Positions 26,452-33,913 of a DNA stretch of 52,471 nt are shown piece after piece. Under the pieces are notes generated by a model. The model was not told the origin of the DNA, ran no database searches, and saw nothing but the letters and a program-made list of their open reading frames with translations. The stretch is from the NCBI GenBank assembly GCA_002434245.1, contig DJJR01000040.1, positions 1 through 52,471 of the forward strand, in the 5' to 3' direction. Source of the DNA: Pelosinus fermentans (GTDB lineage Bacteria; Bacillota; Negativicutes; DSM-13327). The stretch's first letter is position 1; every line of letters begins with the position of its first letter. The position numbers and the translations under genes are program-made.

Positions 26452-26709
26452 ATGAATTGCAATATAGCCCCTAATGGCATTGCATTTGGAATTCCAAATC
26501 TTGAGGAATTAGAAAAAAAAGCTTGTAAAACGATTGAACTTCCTGCATTAGCTACAATTAATGGTAATGCGATTGCATTTTTCACAATGCTCGTGTTAAA
26601 AGAAATCCTTAAACAACAGTCTGCTAATCCTATCAACAATTTGGCTAATATTATTGCACTCTCCAATAGCATCGCTGGTTTAAACAGCAGTATAAAGATC
26701 ATTCAATAG
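26452..26709 (+). CDS. 85-residue small protein of unknown function
   Basis: AGGAGGGG lies eight bases before the ATG, and a terminator follows at 26758. It begins MNCNIAPNGIAFGIPNLEEL, then a central KTIELPALATINGNAIAFF stretch, then a C-terminal region rich in Asn, Ile and Ala. It is mildly hydrophobic without a clear membrane helix. A minus-strand open frame over the same bases lacks a ribosome binding site and is rejected. I do not recognise the family. A secreted or spore-associated peptide is possible but not shown. Confidence 0.65.
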   Translation: MNCNIAPNGIAFGIPNLEELEKKACKTIELPALATINGNAIAFFTMLVLKEILKQQSANPINNLANIIALSNSIAGLNSSIKIIQ

Positions 26710-26757
26710 AAAAGCAACGCAAACTAATATATTATTACTATCGTATCACCTCAGCCA

Positions 26758-26788
26758 AACTCCCTCTGCAAAAGGGAGTTTTCCTTTT
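26758..26788 (+). terminator. Terminator of the 85-residue gene
   Basis: The AACTCCCT / AGGGAGTT stem is followed by TTTCCTTTT on the plus strand. Confidence 0.8.
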
Positions 26789-26910
26789 ACAAACTATGAG
26801 TTGTTTGTTTTATGTATAAGAAAAAGCATCCCGGAGGACGCCCCTAAATCTACCAATAGTGATCATGTTGAATGAAGATTAAAAACCGTTGAGATTCTTA
26901 TCCTCTAAAA

Positions 26911-26935
26911 ACAAAAACGCCCTACAGGACGCTTA
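26911..26935 (-). terminator. Terminator of the gene at 26943
   Basis: On the minus strand, AGCGTCC-TGTA-GGGCGT with one G-U pair is followed by TTTTTGTTTTT. It begins eight bases beyond the stop codon. Confidence 0.75.
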
Positions 26936-26942
26936 GTTTACA

Positions 26943-27194
26943 CTATAATTCTGGAAAATCATCAATCTTATCCATATCTTTTAAATGTTGTATTGCTTCA
27001 GCTCGTGTTGTTCCAATAATTTTACCTTGCTTTGTTTTTAAGTTTAAGAAAAAGAATCCACTATCAGATACGATAATTGCTGCAGTTTTGTCTCTACTAA
27101 ACATTGGGGTAGCTAGACCATTATGATCATGACTTATGACAATTACCTCCTTTATAATTTCTGATAATTCGGAATATACCTCTATATTATTCAA
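26943..27194 (-). CDS. 83-residue hypothetical protein
   Basis: The frame carries a compact pattern AAIIVSDSGFFFLNLKTKQG then KIIGTTRAEAIQHLKDMDKI, suggesting a small alpha/beta fold. The start is unsure. The TTG at 27194 has only a distant GAAGGA, while a strong AAGGAGG lies inside the frame near 27151 with no standard start codon at the right distance. The terminator directly after it supports a real transcript. The family is not recognised. Confidence 0.5.
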   Translation of the reverse strand: MNNIEVYSELSEIIKEVIVISHDHNGLATPMFSRDKTAAIIVSDSGFFFLNLKTKQGKIIGTTRAEAIQHLKDMDKIDDFPEL

Positions 27195-27328
27195 TGAAAG
27201 ATAATAATATCCTTCAATATATAATTTTTTTTACAAATTAGTAAGTAATTTGTAAAAATGACAAACGTTGTACTTGTAGATTTTTATGTTTGCAACTCAT
27301 CAAAATGAGGCCGCTCCTAAAAGGATAT

Positions 27329-27973
27329 TTAAAACTTAAGACCTGCACCAACATAAGCAGCTGATTGGCTGCCTGCCAATTGATAAGCACCAAATTTTCC
27401 AATACTGCCAGTGTAACCGACACCCGGCTCTGTCTTGCCTTTTGAGAACATGGCACCAACTGTAATTACATTATGGCGAGTTAGATCCATTGTAGGAATC
27501 TCAGCTTCAATTGTTATTGTGCTGGTTTGTTTTAAATCGATCATATTCTTTTCGAATACAAACTTTTCCTCTTCCGTTTTATCAAACTTGCCTACTCTAC
27601 CATTTACCATATAAATGAAACTTTGTTTACCAAGATCAAATTTACCATCTAATTTTACAGGAGTTGCACCAGGTGTCTCTTTATCAACTGGCATTACGAA
27701 TACTTCCTTCACTTCTCCCGGTATATAAACGGTTTCTCCTGGAATATACTGGAGCTTCGTATCTGTAATCGTTTTAATCGTTTCCTTAATGATCGGAGGC
27801 TTATTTTTTTCAACTGCCAAAGCTTGTCTATCACCTTCTCCCAAGACATACCCTAACGTTAATCCTGCAGCACTGCCAGTGACCAACGAAATAACGGCAA
27901 CAATTATGAGCATCTTAAGGTTATATTTACCTTCATCAAGGTTAGAATTTTCTACTTTTTCTCCTTCGTTCAT
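27329..27973 (-). CDS. 214-residue membrane-anchored protein of unknown function
   Basis: A short charged cytoplasmic N terminus precedes one membrane helix (MLIIVAVISLVTGSAAGLTLGYVLG, about 20-45) and an external part of about 165 residues. That part includes YIPGETVYIPGEVKEVFV and ends AAYVGAGLKF. The glycine/aromatic-rich end with a terminal Phe looks like outer-membrane beta strands, which would fit a diderm Negativicute, but this is a guess. GGGAGGGA precedes the ATG at 27973. It resembles accessory or prophage-type cargo rather than a known family. Confidence 0.65.
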   Translation of the reverse strand: MNEGEKVENSNLDEGKYNLKMLIIVAVISLVTGSAAGLTLGYVLGEGDRQALAVEKNKPPIIKETIKTITDTKLQYIPGETVYIPGEVKEVFVMPVDKETPGATPVKLDGKFDLGKQSFIYMVNGRVGKFDKTEEEKFVFEKNMIDLKQTSTITIEAEIPTMDLTRHNVITVGAMFSKGKTEPGVGYTGSIGKFGAYQLAGSQSAAYVGAGLKF

Positions 27974-28228
27974 TCTATATCCCTCCCAGCTCCTGAGGCC
28001 AAATTCCCTTACCTTATTATATGATCGTTATCAGCTTTAGCTACTCTAGGGATAAAGCATATCTGCCAACGTTTCCCTGGAATGGGGCTGCACATCATCA
28101 TCAAAAAAATCCAATCGGCTTTTTTACATAATAACAGTACCAATCTTTTTTTAGCATACATACACTATAATATGAAGTCTACGTAATTTGCACTTCATCA
28201 GTATTTCACCTCGAAGGGAGGTGATTGT

Positions 28229-28372
28229 ATGATTATTGACTTCGACGAACGAAAATTTAGAAATGAAATTAAAAGTATCGCTAAAAAGTATGGAGCAAAG
28301 TCTAGCGATGCTGAAATGGTAGCAACGATGGCTTTGTCAATTGTAATGAAATCAAGCAAACCTGTGAAATAA
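28229..28372 (+). CDS. 47-residue small helical protein
   Basis: AAGGGAGGTGATTGT precedes the ATG, a near-perfect ribosome binding site. The frame is charged and likely helical (DFDERKFRNEIKSIAKKYG, then SSDAEMVATMALSIVMK). A TATAAT-like element sits at 28166-28171 and a strong terminator follows at 28386. This is a complete small transcription unit. No family was recognised. Confidence 0.7.
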   Translation: MIIDFDERKFRNEIKSIAKKYGAKSSDAEMVATMALSIVMKSSKPVK

Positions 28373-28385
28373 TACGTTTGCTTTC

Positions 28386-28417
28386 AGCGAGCAGAATATT
28401 TTTGCTCGCTTTTTTTT
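28386..28417 (+). terminator. Terminator of the 47-residue gene
   Basis: The AGCGAGCA / TGCTCGCT stem is followed by eight T on the plus strand. Confidence 0.9.
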
Positions 28418-28449
28418 ATATATTAAAGTCTTACCTTCTTTTAATGACG

Positions 28450-28564
28450 AGTAGGAGGCTACCCATTACAGTGGCCTTGTCTTGTGCAGGCGAACTTAAA
28501 GGTGGCAACTACCAGCCCTCATAGCGGACTTTCACCGCCAAGTTACGCTCCATGCGTGGCGCAC
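28450..28564 (-). mobile_element. Putative truncated group II intron 5' end, copy 1
   Basis: Read on the minus strand, it begins GTGCGCC at 28564, like the GUGYG 5' end of group II introns. It continues with GTAACTTGGCGGTGAAAGTC and then CGCTATGAGGGCTGGTAGTT, resembling the start of intron domain I as I remember it. It shares about 65 well-matched bases with copy 2 at 29474-29554. A terminator hairpin lies immediately upstream of the supposed 5' splice site, as with introns that target terminators. No intron-encoded protein or domain V was found. It could instead be an unrecognised structured RNA. Confidence 0.45.
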
Positions 28565-28570
28565 AGAACA

Positions 28571-28597
28571 AAACCCCCGGAAATTGTCCGAGGGTTT
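28571..28597. terminator. Terminator hairpin next to intron-like copy 1
   Basis: AAACCC-CCGGA-AATTG-TCCG-AGGGTTT forms a stem that reads into a T-rich tail (TTTTGTT) on the minus strand and a weaker one on the plus strand. Confidence 0.7.
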
Positions 28598-28633
28598 ACT
28601 AGTTTATTCATTTTTCGGTGTTGATTTAGATAA

Positions 28634-28665
28634 GGAAAAATCGCCCAGCAAAGGACGATTTTTCC
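28634..28665. terminator. AT-rich hairpin upstream of the 29-residue peptide gene
   Basis: GGAAAAATCG and CGATTTTTCC flank a 12-base loop. It lies just before the extended -10 promoter at 28674 and may insulate that unit from upstream transcription. Confidence 0.5.
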
Positions 28666-28673
28666 ACTCGATA

Positions 28674-28682
28674 TGTTATAAT
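28674..28682 (+). promoter_or_regulatory. Extended -10 promoter of the 29-residue peptide gene
   Basis: TGTTATAAT matches the TGnTATAAT extended -10 element. No good -35 box is seen. Transcription would start near 28689, at the first base of the hairpin that follows. Confidence 0.5.
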
Positions 28683-28688
28683 ATGTAA

Positions 28689-28711
28689 GGGACGAGCTCG
28701 CTACTCGTCCC
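28689..28711 (+). promoter_or_regulatory. 5'-terminal mRNA hairpin
   Basis: GGGACGAG-CTCGCTA-CTCGTCCC is a perfect 8-bp GC-rich stem that would sit at the very 5' end of the transcript. It could protect the mRNA or limit translation, as in type I toxin mRNAs; this is inference. Confidence 0.55.
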
Positions 28712-28735
28712 AAACTGAATAAGGAGGTGATTTCT

Positions 28736-28825
28736 ATGCGCTTTGAAACTAAATGGTTTAAGCTATCAGTTTCAGGCGGAGTTTTATGGGTGATTTATCA
28801 GATCATCCACGAACTTTGCAAATAG
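28736..28825 (+). CDS. 29-residue hydrophobic peptide, toxin-like
   Basis: AAGGAGGTGATTTCT precedes the ATG. The peptide begins MRFETKWFKLSVSGGVLWVI and ends YQIIHELCK: one hydrophobic segment with charged ends. With its own promoter, a 5' hairpin and the terminator at 28840, it is a complete unit that fits the layout of type I toxin or holin-like peptides. No antisense RNA was identified with certainty, so a toxin role is only a suggestion. Confidence 0.6.
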   Translation: MRFETKWFKLSVSGGVLWVIYQIIHELCK

Positions 28826-28839
28826 CCTCCCTATCCAAG

Positions 28840-28871
28840 GCAAAACGCTCTGTAACCGCAGGGCGTTTTGC
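28840..28871 (+). terminator. Terminator of the 29-residue peptide gene
   Basis: GCAAAACGCTCTG and CGCAGGGCGTTTTGC pair around a short loop, with a T-containing tail. The stretch after it, up to 29094, shows no supported gene. Confidence 0.8.
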
Positions 28872-29094
28872 TATTTGTATCCTATGTCTATTATAACCCA
28901 TTTATACGAATTGTAAAAGGATTTGTTGCTAAGTTACTCGCTAAGTACTTGTTAACTAAGTTTGCAAGAGAACTTTATCTTATTTTTCAGCATTGATGAT
29001 TTGCTGCCATTCGGCTAGGACGGGATCGGGGAGGACATAGAAGTACGACAAATACCGTCCTTAATTCGACGGTTTGAAGTTCTATTATTATTTT

Positions 29095-29310
29095 TTATGT
29101 CCATCGACCATTCAGGCCCTTTGAGAGCAAATTCTCTCCTTTATCACGATGTTCCTCTATCCCGCCTTCTAGGTGTGTTTCGGTATACTGGATGGGATTT
29201 TCAACTGATCCGGAACGTTTCAATTCTTGAAATAATTTTAATCGATTCTCGTCAGATAGCTTTTGAACAAATTTATTGATCTCTGTCCATTCATCTATGT
29301 GATCAGCCAT
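29095..29310 (-). CDS. 71-residue hydrophilic protein of unknown function
   Basis: AAGGAGGTATAAT lies directly before the ATG at 29310. The sequence is strongly charged (WTEINKFVQKLSDENRLKLF, then QELKRSG) and looks helical, with no cysteine and no membrane segment. No family was recognised. It is the last gene of the small-protein island before rpsI. Confidence 0.65.
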   Translation of the reverse strand: MADHIDEWTEINKFVQKLSDENRLKLFQELKRSGSVENPIQYTETHLEGGIEEHRDKGENLLSKGLNGRWT

Positions 29311-29473
29311 ATTATACCTCCTTCGAATGTTAGTATTACATTTAGTATGTCCTGTAACACGTCCTAGTATCTATAATTTAAAAATGATTCTTACGTATAT
29401 TGAAAAATCACCTACTCTTGTAAGCGGTTCTATTGATTATCTTTTATGAAAATTCTGCATCTACGTAAAACTC

Positions 29474-29554
29474 CTTGCACTTGGCTAATGGTTGGCAACT
29501 GCCAGCTCCCATAGCGGACTTTCACCGCCAAGTTACGCGCCATACGTGGCGCAC
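29474..29554 (-). mobile_element. Putative truncated group II intron 5' end, copy 2
   Basis: The minus strand reads GTGCGCCACGTATGGCGCGT from 29554, then AACTTGGCGGTGAAAGTCCG, closely matching copy 1. The segment GCGCCA-TACG-TGGCGC forms a perfect hairpin. It starts about eight bases after the rpsI terminator, in the same orientation as rpsI, which is the placement expected for terminator-targeting introns. The rest of an intron is missing. Confidence 0.45.
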
Positions 29555-29561
29555 CATAGAA

Positions 29562-29592
29562 AACCCCCACAAACACAAAGTTTGCAGGGGTT
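29562..29592 (-). terminator. Terminator of rplM-rpsI
   Basis: AACCCC and CAAAC pair with GTTTG and GGGGTT around a 5-base loop. On the minus strand the stem is followed by TTTTC. It lies 15 bases after the rpsI stop. Confidence 0.85.
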
Positions 29593-29607
29593 CTACTTTT
29601 TGGAATA

Positions 29608-30000
29608 TTAACGTTTGGAGAACTGAGACGCTTTACGCGCTTTCTTCAAACCATATTTACGACGCTCTTTTTCACGTGGATCACGAGTAAGGAATCCAGC
29701 TTTTTTCAAAGATGGACGGTACTCAGCATCAACTTTAAGTAATGCACGAGAAATACCGTGACGAACCGCGCCAGCTTGTCCTGAAGGACCGCCGCCCTCC
29801 ACTTTAATTAACACATTGTATTTGCCAAGAGTTTCTGTCAAATTAAGGGGTTGTTTTACAATAAGTTCTAATGTTTTGCGACCAAAATATTCTGCAATAG
29901 TACGGTCGTTAACTAGAATATTGCCTTCACCCGGAACCAGACGAACTCTGGCAACCGAGGTTTTTCTGCGACCTGTGCCGTAGTAAGTAACCAATGCCAT
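29608..30000 (-). CDS. rpsI: 30S ribosomal protein S9
   Basis: 130 residues. It has [15 protein letters not shown] at the N terminus, [19 protein letters not shown] in the middle, and the basic C-terminal tail ending QFSKR that reaches the decoding site. It follows rplM by 21 bases, the universal L13-S9 pair. Confidence 0.98.
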   Translation of the reverse strand: MALVTYYGTGRRKTSVARVRLVPGEGNILVNDRTIAEYFGRKTLELIVKQPLNLTETLGKYNVLIKVEGGGPSGQAGAVRHGISRALLKVDAEYRPSLKKAGFLTRDPREKERRKYGLKKARKASQFSKR

Positions 30001-30021
30001 AATATGTTCCTCCTTTCCGGA

Positions 30022-30459
30022 TTATCTTACGTTAATTTCTAATACTTCTGGTAATTGCGCAGCATGCGGATGCTCAGCACCACGATATACTTGCAATTTA
30101 CGATACATCTGGCGACCAAGACGGTTCTTAGGTAACATACCCCTAATAGCCAGCTCAAGCACTCTTTCTGGTTTGTCTGCAAGCATTTTACCAGCAGTAA
30201 CGAATGTAGTTCCACCTACATAACCAGAATGACGGAAATATGTTTTTTGTACTAACTTTTTACCAGTTAATGCTACTTTATCAGCGTTGATGACGATAAC
30301 ATGGTCACCGGTATCAACATGCGGAGTAAATGTCGGTTTATGTTTGCCGCGAAGAACTTTTGCTACTTCGGCAGCTAATCTACCTAAAGTTTTACCTTCT
30401 GCATCTACAACATACCACTTACGTTCTATGGTGGCAGCATTTGCCATAAATGTTTTCAT
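30022..30459 (-). CDS. rplM: 50S ribosomal protein L13
   Basis: 145 residues. The [18 protein letters not shown] start, [18 protein letters not shown] and [17 protein letters not shown] are typical of L13. GGAGGTATATCGC precedes the ATG. It is the first gene of the rplM-rpsI unit, behind a strong promoter. Confidence 0.98.
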   Translation of the reverse strand: MKTFMANAATIERKWYVVDAEGKTLGRLAAEVAKVLRGKHKPTFTPHVDTGDHVIVINADKVALTGKKLVQKTYFRHSGYVGGTTFVTAGKMLADKPERVLELAIRGMLPKNRLGRQMYRKLQVYRGAEHPHAAQLPEVLEINVR

Positions 30460-30556
30460 GCGATATACCTCCTTGTCACAACATTACAAAAAAAATTGAT
30501 TTTGTTTCCTTGAGCTCCGGGGCTAACGGAAGTCATGGCATAAATCTCATAAAAAC

Positions 30557-30585
30557 ATTGTATTAAATTACCTGGACAATGTCAA
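30557..30585 (-). promoter_or_regulatory. rplM: Housekeeping promoter of rplM-rpsI
   Basis: On the minus strand, TTGACA (30580-30585) and TACAAT (30557-30562) are separated by 17 bases, an almost consensus promoter. The leader that follows, about 90 bases including CCGTTAGCCCCGGAGCTCAA, may carry an L13-type autoregulatory structure, but I could not confirm one. Confidence 0.8.
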
Positions 30586-30639
30586 GGAATATCGGTATGT
30601 AAATTCACTTTTTTTTGAGTTATCCACAGTTTATTAGAT

Positions 30640-31374
30640 TTAATACCGAACTTCTTTTAAGTATAGTCCATGAGCAGGTGCTGTAGCGCCTGCCTTCTTT
30701 CGATCTCGTCCCTCAAAGATGGTCTTAAACTTCTCTAAAGAAGTCTTCCCTAGCCCTACATTCACTAATGTACCAGTTATATTCCTCACCATATGATATA
30801 AGAAACCATTTCCCCAAAAAGAAAGCTCCAATATCCGATCCTGAAGTTGGCATTCAACTGCCATAATGGTGCGAATCGGACTAACACTTGCTCCTCCCGA
30901 GGCTCGGAAAGCTGAAAAATCATGGGTTCCGATGATTGTTTGTGCTGCCTCTTCCATTGCTGAAACATCTAATGTTTGTGGAATGGTCCATACCAAATTC
31001 CGAAGAAAGGGATTTGGCACAGTATGCTGATAAATCTTATACACATATATTTTACTTTGCGCGCTGTATTGAGCATCAAAGCTATCAGGAACCTCCTGGG
31101 CATTCAGGACTACAATATCGTAAGGCAGTAAACTCCTAGAGGCTATTGCAATACGATCTACAGGAATCGTGCTGGTTGTTTTAAAATTGACGACTTGTCC
31201 ATAAGCATGAACCCCAGAATCAGTCCGGCCAGCCATATGTATCCTGAATGTATGACCGACAATCCTTGCCAGTTTGTCCTCTAATACTTGTTGTATTCCG
31301 ATCGCGTTAATCTGGCGCTGAAACCCATGATACGCCGTGCCGTCATAAGCCAATGTTAATTTAATATTACGCAT
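30640..31374 (-). CDS. truA: tRNA pseudouridine(38-40) synthase
   Basis: 244 residues from the chosen start, MRNIKLTLAYDGTAYHGFQR. The catalytic aspartate is in AGRTDSGVHAYGQ, and FLYHMVRNITGTLV is the conserved C-terminal block. GGGGTG lies before this ATG; an upstream in-frame ATG at 31395 has no ribosome binding site. It is commonly found between ecfT and rplM, as here once helD is disregarded. Confidence 0.95.
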   Translation of the reverse strand: MRNIKLTLAYDGTAYHGFQRQINAIGIQQVLEDKLARIVGHTFRIHMAGRTDSGVHAYGQVVNFKTTSTIPVDRIAIASRSLLPYDIVVLNAQEVPDSFDAQYSAQSKIYVYKIYQHTVPNPFLRNLVWTIPQTLDVSAMEEAAQTIIGTHDFSAFRASGGASVSPIRTIMAVECQLQDRILELSFWGNGFLYHMVRNITGTLVNVGLGKTSLEKFKTIFEGRDRKKAGATAPAHGLYLKEVRY

Positions 31375-31433
31375 GTTTATACACCCCGCGAACATATGAA
31401 AAATTTGGTATTTTTATAAAAGCGTAGAAAAAA

Positions 31434-31523
31434 CACGTTGAAACGCGAAGAGACGAAGAATCCAAAGGCCACGAAATAAACATATTCCCTTCGTTTATCT
31501 TCGCTTCTTCGTGTTGTAACGTG
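31434..31523. repeat. Dispersed palindromic repeat, diverged copy
   Basis: Left arm CACGTTGAAACGCGAAGAGA (then CGAAG) and right arm CTTCGCTTCTTCGTGTTGTA (then ACGTG) are imperfect inverted repeats about 40 bases apart. They are related to the repeats at 33776 and 36462. It lies between truA and helD and may act as the helD terminator. Confidence 0.7.
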
Positions 31524-31526
31524 CTT

Positions 31527-33737
31527 TTACCCTTTTAACAAGGGTGTAAGATTGCCTTGATATAGGATATGTAAATAATACAATGGCCGAGATAATGCCA
31601 CGTAGAGCAGCTTGGCATCGAAGCTATTGTTTTTGAATTCTTTATCCGAAGCATTCCATATAATCACACCATCAAATTCTAAACCTTTTGCCAAGCTCAC
31701 TGGAAGAATGGAAATACCGCCTTGGTAGGAGAGAGTGTCACTGGTAATCACATGCAGCTCCTTATTATTTTCTTCTTCTTGCAGAGCATGATATAAAGAA
31801 ACACTATCTCTTTCCATTTTGGTAATAATTCCAATGGATTTGCAATCTTGCTCTTTAAACTTTTGAATCGCATCTCGTATCGCCAATACTGCTTCCTTTT
31901 CTGTGGTGACCTGCTGATATACGGGATCTTGACCAATTTCATATACAGGAATGGCAGCAGAGTGTCCTCTAGGCATTACCTTGTTAAAACATTCGATAAT
32001 TTCCCGTGCGGAACGATAGCTGTAATTGACTTCACGATAGATGGATTTTACATCAGAAAATACTTCTTTCATCACGACCTGCCAGCTATCGATACTGCGA
32101 TAAGCGGTAATTCCCTGAGATAGATCACCCATAATGGTAAAGGAGCTATTCTTTGACAACATTTTAAGAATCATAAACTCTAAAGCATTTAAGTCCTGAG
32201 CTTCATCCACTACAATATGTTCAAATTTCACTATATGATTCCAGCCATTTACGAGATAAGAAAGATAGCAAATGGGCGCCAAGTCTTCTCTCTCTACATT
32301 TCCCTCTTGTAATATGCTGCTGGAGTATTCTGCGATAAACGCAATGTCCAATTTTTTATTCTTTAAAGTTTTAAATATACTTTTATTGCTAAATACTTCC
32401 TTGTAACAAGTCCTAATATCATCGCAAGACCATTTTAAAAAATGGCTTGCCAGAAATTGTGTCCCCTGCTGTGAATATTGCTCATAGGTTTTATCTGTAC
32501 TGCCAATTTTGCGCCTCTGCTCCATTTCTAATACTTCCAAGAAATTTCGCACTCTAAACTTAATATAACCGCTTAAGGTTTTTACACGCTCATTATAGGG
32601 AGTATTGAGCATACTGCCTTGCATAAAGTTTTCAATTTGCTGTTCTTTTGTAATCAATAATTTCTGATCAAACAGCAGAATGTCTTTTAACTTAAGGCAG
32701 AATTTCTCAATTTTCTTATCCATCCAAGCATCTAATACTTTCACAAATTCCAAAGATCCCTTTAATCGGGCAACTGCCTCTAATTGATCCCGACGGCTAT
32801 CTTTTATCTTATTTTCTAAAAACAGATGGGCTTTCTCATCTTGGTGCAAGGAAAATGTTGTCTGGGTTATTTCATGTACTACATCAATAAATGTCTGCTG
32901 TCTAACATCATCTGCATCAATCTCTGGCAATAATTCGCAAATATAATCGAGAAATAATTTATTGGGGGCAATGACCATCATTTTCTGTGGATCTAATTTT
33001 TCATTATAAAGCAAATACGATAGTCGATGCAGGCCAATGGTACTTTTCCCTGATCCCGCAACGCCTTGGATAATAATCACTTGATGTAATGTTTCCCGAA
33101 TAATTTTATTTTGTTCCCCTCGGATGGAAGTTACAATATCTTTTAGTTTATTACTGGTACCTTGCAGCAGCCTTTCCGTTAAAAAGGGGTCAGCAAGTAA
33201 GGCTTCCTTTTTAGGATCTGCCAATTGATCAAAAATATAATCATCGGATATTTTTTGCAAAACGCCTTCGACTATTTTGTATTGTCTCTTTAAGTTCACG
33301 TCGCCGCTATAATGGTATTTTCCCAAAACATCGTAACTGGCACGTCCATCTTGGCACTCATAGAAAATAGTTGCTACAGGGTCGCGCCAGTCAAATACTA
33401 AGATATCTTTTACGGTAAGAATGTCCAAACGGCTGATTTTAATTCGCCCTATATAAAAGCTCTCATAGTCCACCGCATCATCATCTTTAAAATCCACACG
33501 ACCAAAATACGGACTCCCTAGAGCCTCTTTCATATCATAAATCTTTTCAGCATGATCATGTTTCATCATGGAATGAACATAGGTACTAATTTGATCTTTA
33601 TGCTCCAATGACACACGCATTTGCGCAGTACGTTTATCAATATCGTCTTCCAAAGATGTAATGATTTGCTTCATCTCTTTTAGCGTATAATCCAAGTGCT
33701 GTTTCTCTAAAGCATAATCCGGATGCTCCTTAACCAT
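31527..33737 (-). CDS. helD: HelD-like superfamily 1 helicase (RNA polymerase-associated)
   Basis: 736 residues. The N terminus is a long charged coiled coil (about 1-60), as in HelD proteins that reach into RNA polymerase channels. A UvrD-like ATPase core follows: Walker A GVAGSGKST at 225-233, the DEAQD Walker B box near residue 520, and a C-terminal helicase domain with SLAKGLEFDGVIIW and LLYVALSRPLYYLHIL. HelD relatives use ATP to free stalled polymerase from DNA. AGGAGG precedes the ATG. The gene interrupts the usual ecfT-truA neighbourhood and has a palindromic repeat on each side. Confidence 0.88.
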   Translation of the reverse strand: MVKEHPDYALEKQHLDYTLKEMKQIITSLEDDIDKRTAQMRVSLEHKDQISTYVHSMMKHDHAEKIYDMKEALGSPYFGRVDFKDDDAVDYESFYIGRIKISRLDILTVKDILVFDWRDPVATIFYECQDGRASYDVLGKYHYSGDVNLKRQYKIVEGVLQKISDDYIFDQLADPKKEALLADPFLTERLLQGTSNKLKDIVTSIRGEQNKIIRETLHQVIIIQGVAGSGKSTIGLHRLSYLLYNEKLDPQKMMVIAPNKLFLDYICELLPEIDADDVRQQTFIDVVHEITQTTFSLHQDEKAHLFLENKIKDSRRDQLEAVARLKGSLEFVKVLDAWMDKKIEKFCLKLKDILLFDQKLLITKEQQIENFMQGSMLNTPYNERVKTLSGYIKFRVRNFLEVLEMEQRRKIGSTDKTYEQYSQQGTQFLASHFLKWSCDDIRTCYKEVFSNKSIFKTLKNKKLDIAFIAEYSSSILQEGNVEREDLAPICYLSYLVNGWNHIVKFEHIVVDEAQDLNALEFMILKMLSKNSSFTIMGDLSQGITAYRSIDSWQVVMKEVFSDVKSIYREVNYSYRSAREIIECFNKVMPRGHSAAIPVYEIGQDPVYQQVTTEKEAVLAIRDAIQKFKEQDCKSIGIITKMERDSVSLYHALQEEENNKELHVITSDTLSYQGGISILPVSLAKGLEFDGVIIWNASDKEFKNNSFDAKLLYVALSRPLYYLHILYQGNLTPLLKG

Positions 33738-33775
33738 ATAGCCTCCTGTCTTTTCCCTATAATAGTATTAGACAT

Positions 33776-33880
33776 ACGTTTTGAACCGCAGAGGCGCAGA
33801 GTACGCTGAGGGATATTTTTTTAAATCCTTTATCAATCCTTTATCAATCCCTTCTCTGTGTTCTCTGCGCCTCTGTGGTT
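33776..33880. repeat. Dispersed palindromic repeat
   Basis: Left arm ACGTTTTGAACCGCAGAGGC (then GCAGAG) and right arm TTCTCTGCGCCTCTGTGGTT form a long inverted repeat. Its loop contains a tandem CTTTATCAATC. The first 26 bases are identical to those of the copy at 36462. Confidence 0.9.
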
Positions 33881-33913
33881 AATCTTCTTCAGCGCTCACT
33901 CTTACCACGTTCC

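Noticed and set aside
26355..26702. 115-codon minus-strand frame
   Set aside because: It lies opposite the 85-codon plus-strand gene, which has a strong ribosome binding site and a terminator; the minus frame has neither.
27226..27258. Palindrome TTTTTACAAATTA / TAATTTGTAAAAA considered as terminator
   Set aside because: The T and A tracts lie on the wrong sides for either transcript; it may be only an AT-rich palindrome.
28989..29063. Minus-strand fragment ending YVLPDPVLAEWQQIINAEK
   Set aside because: It looks protein-like but has a stop codon just upstream and no start, so at most it is a gene remnant too short to call.
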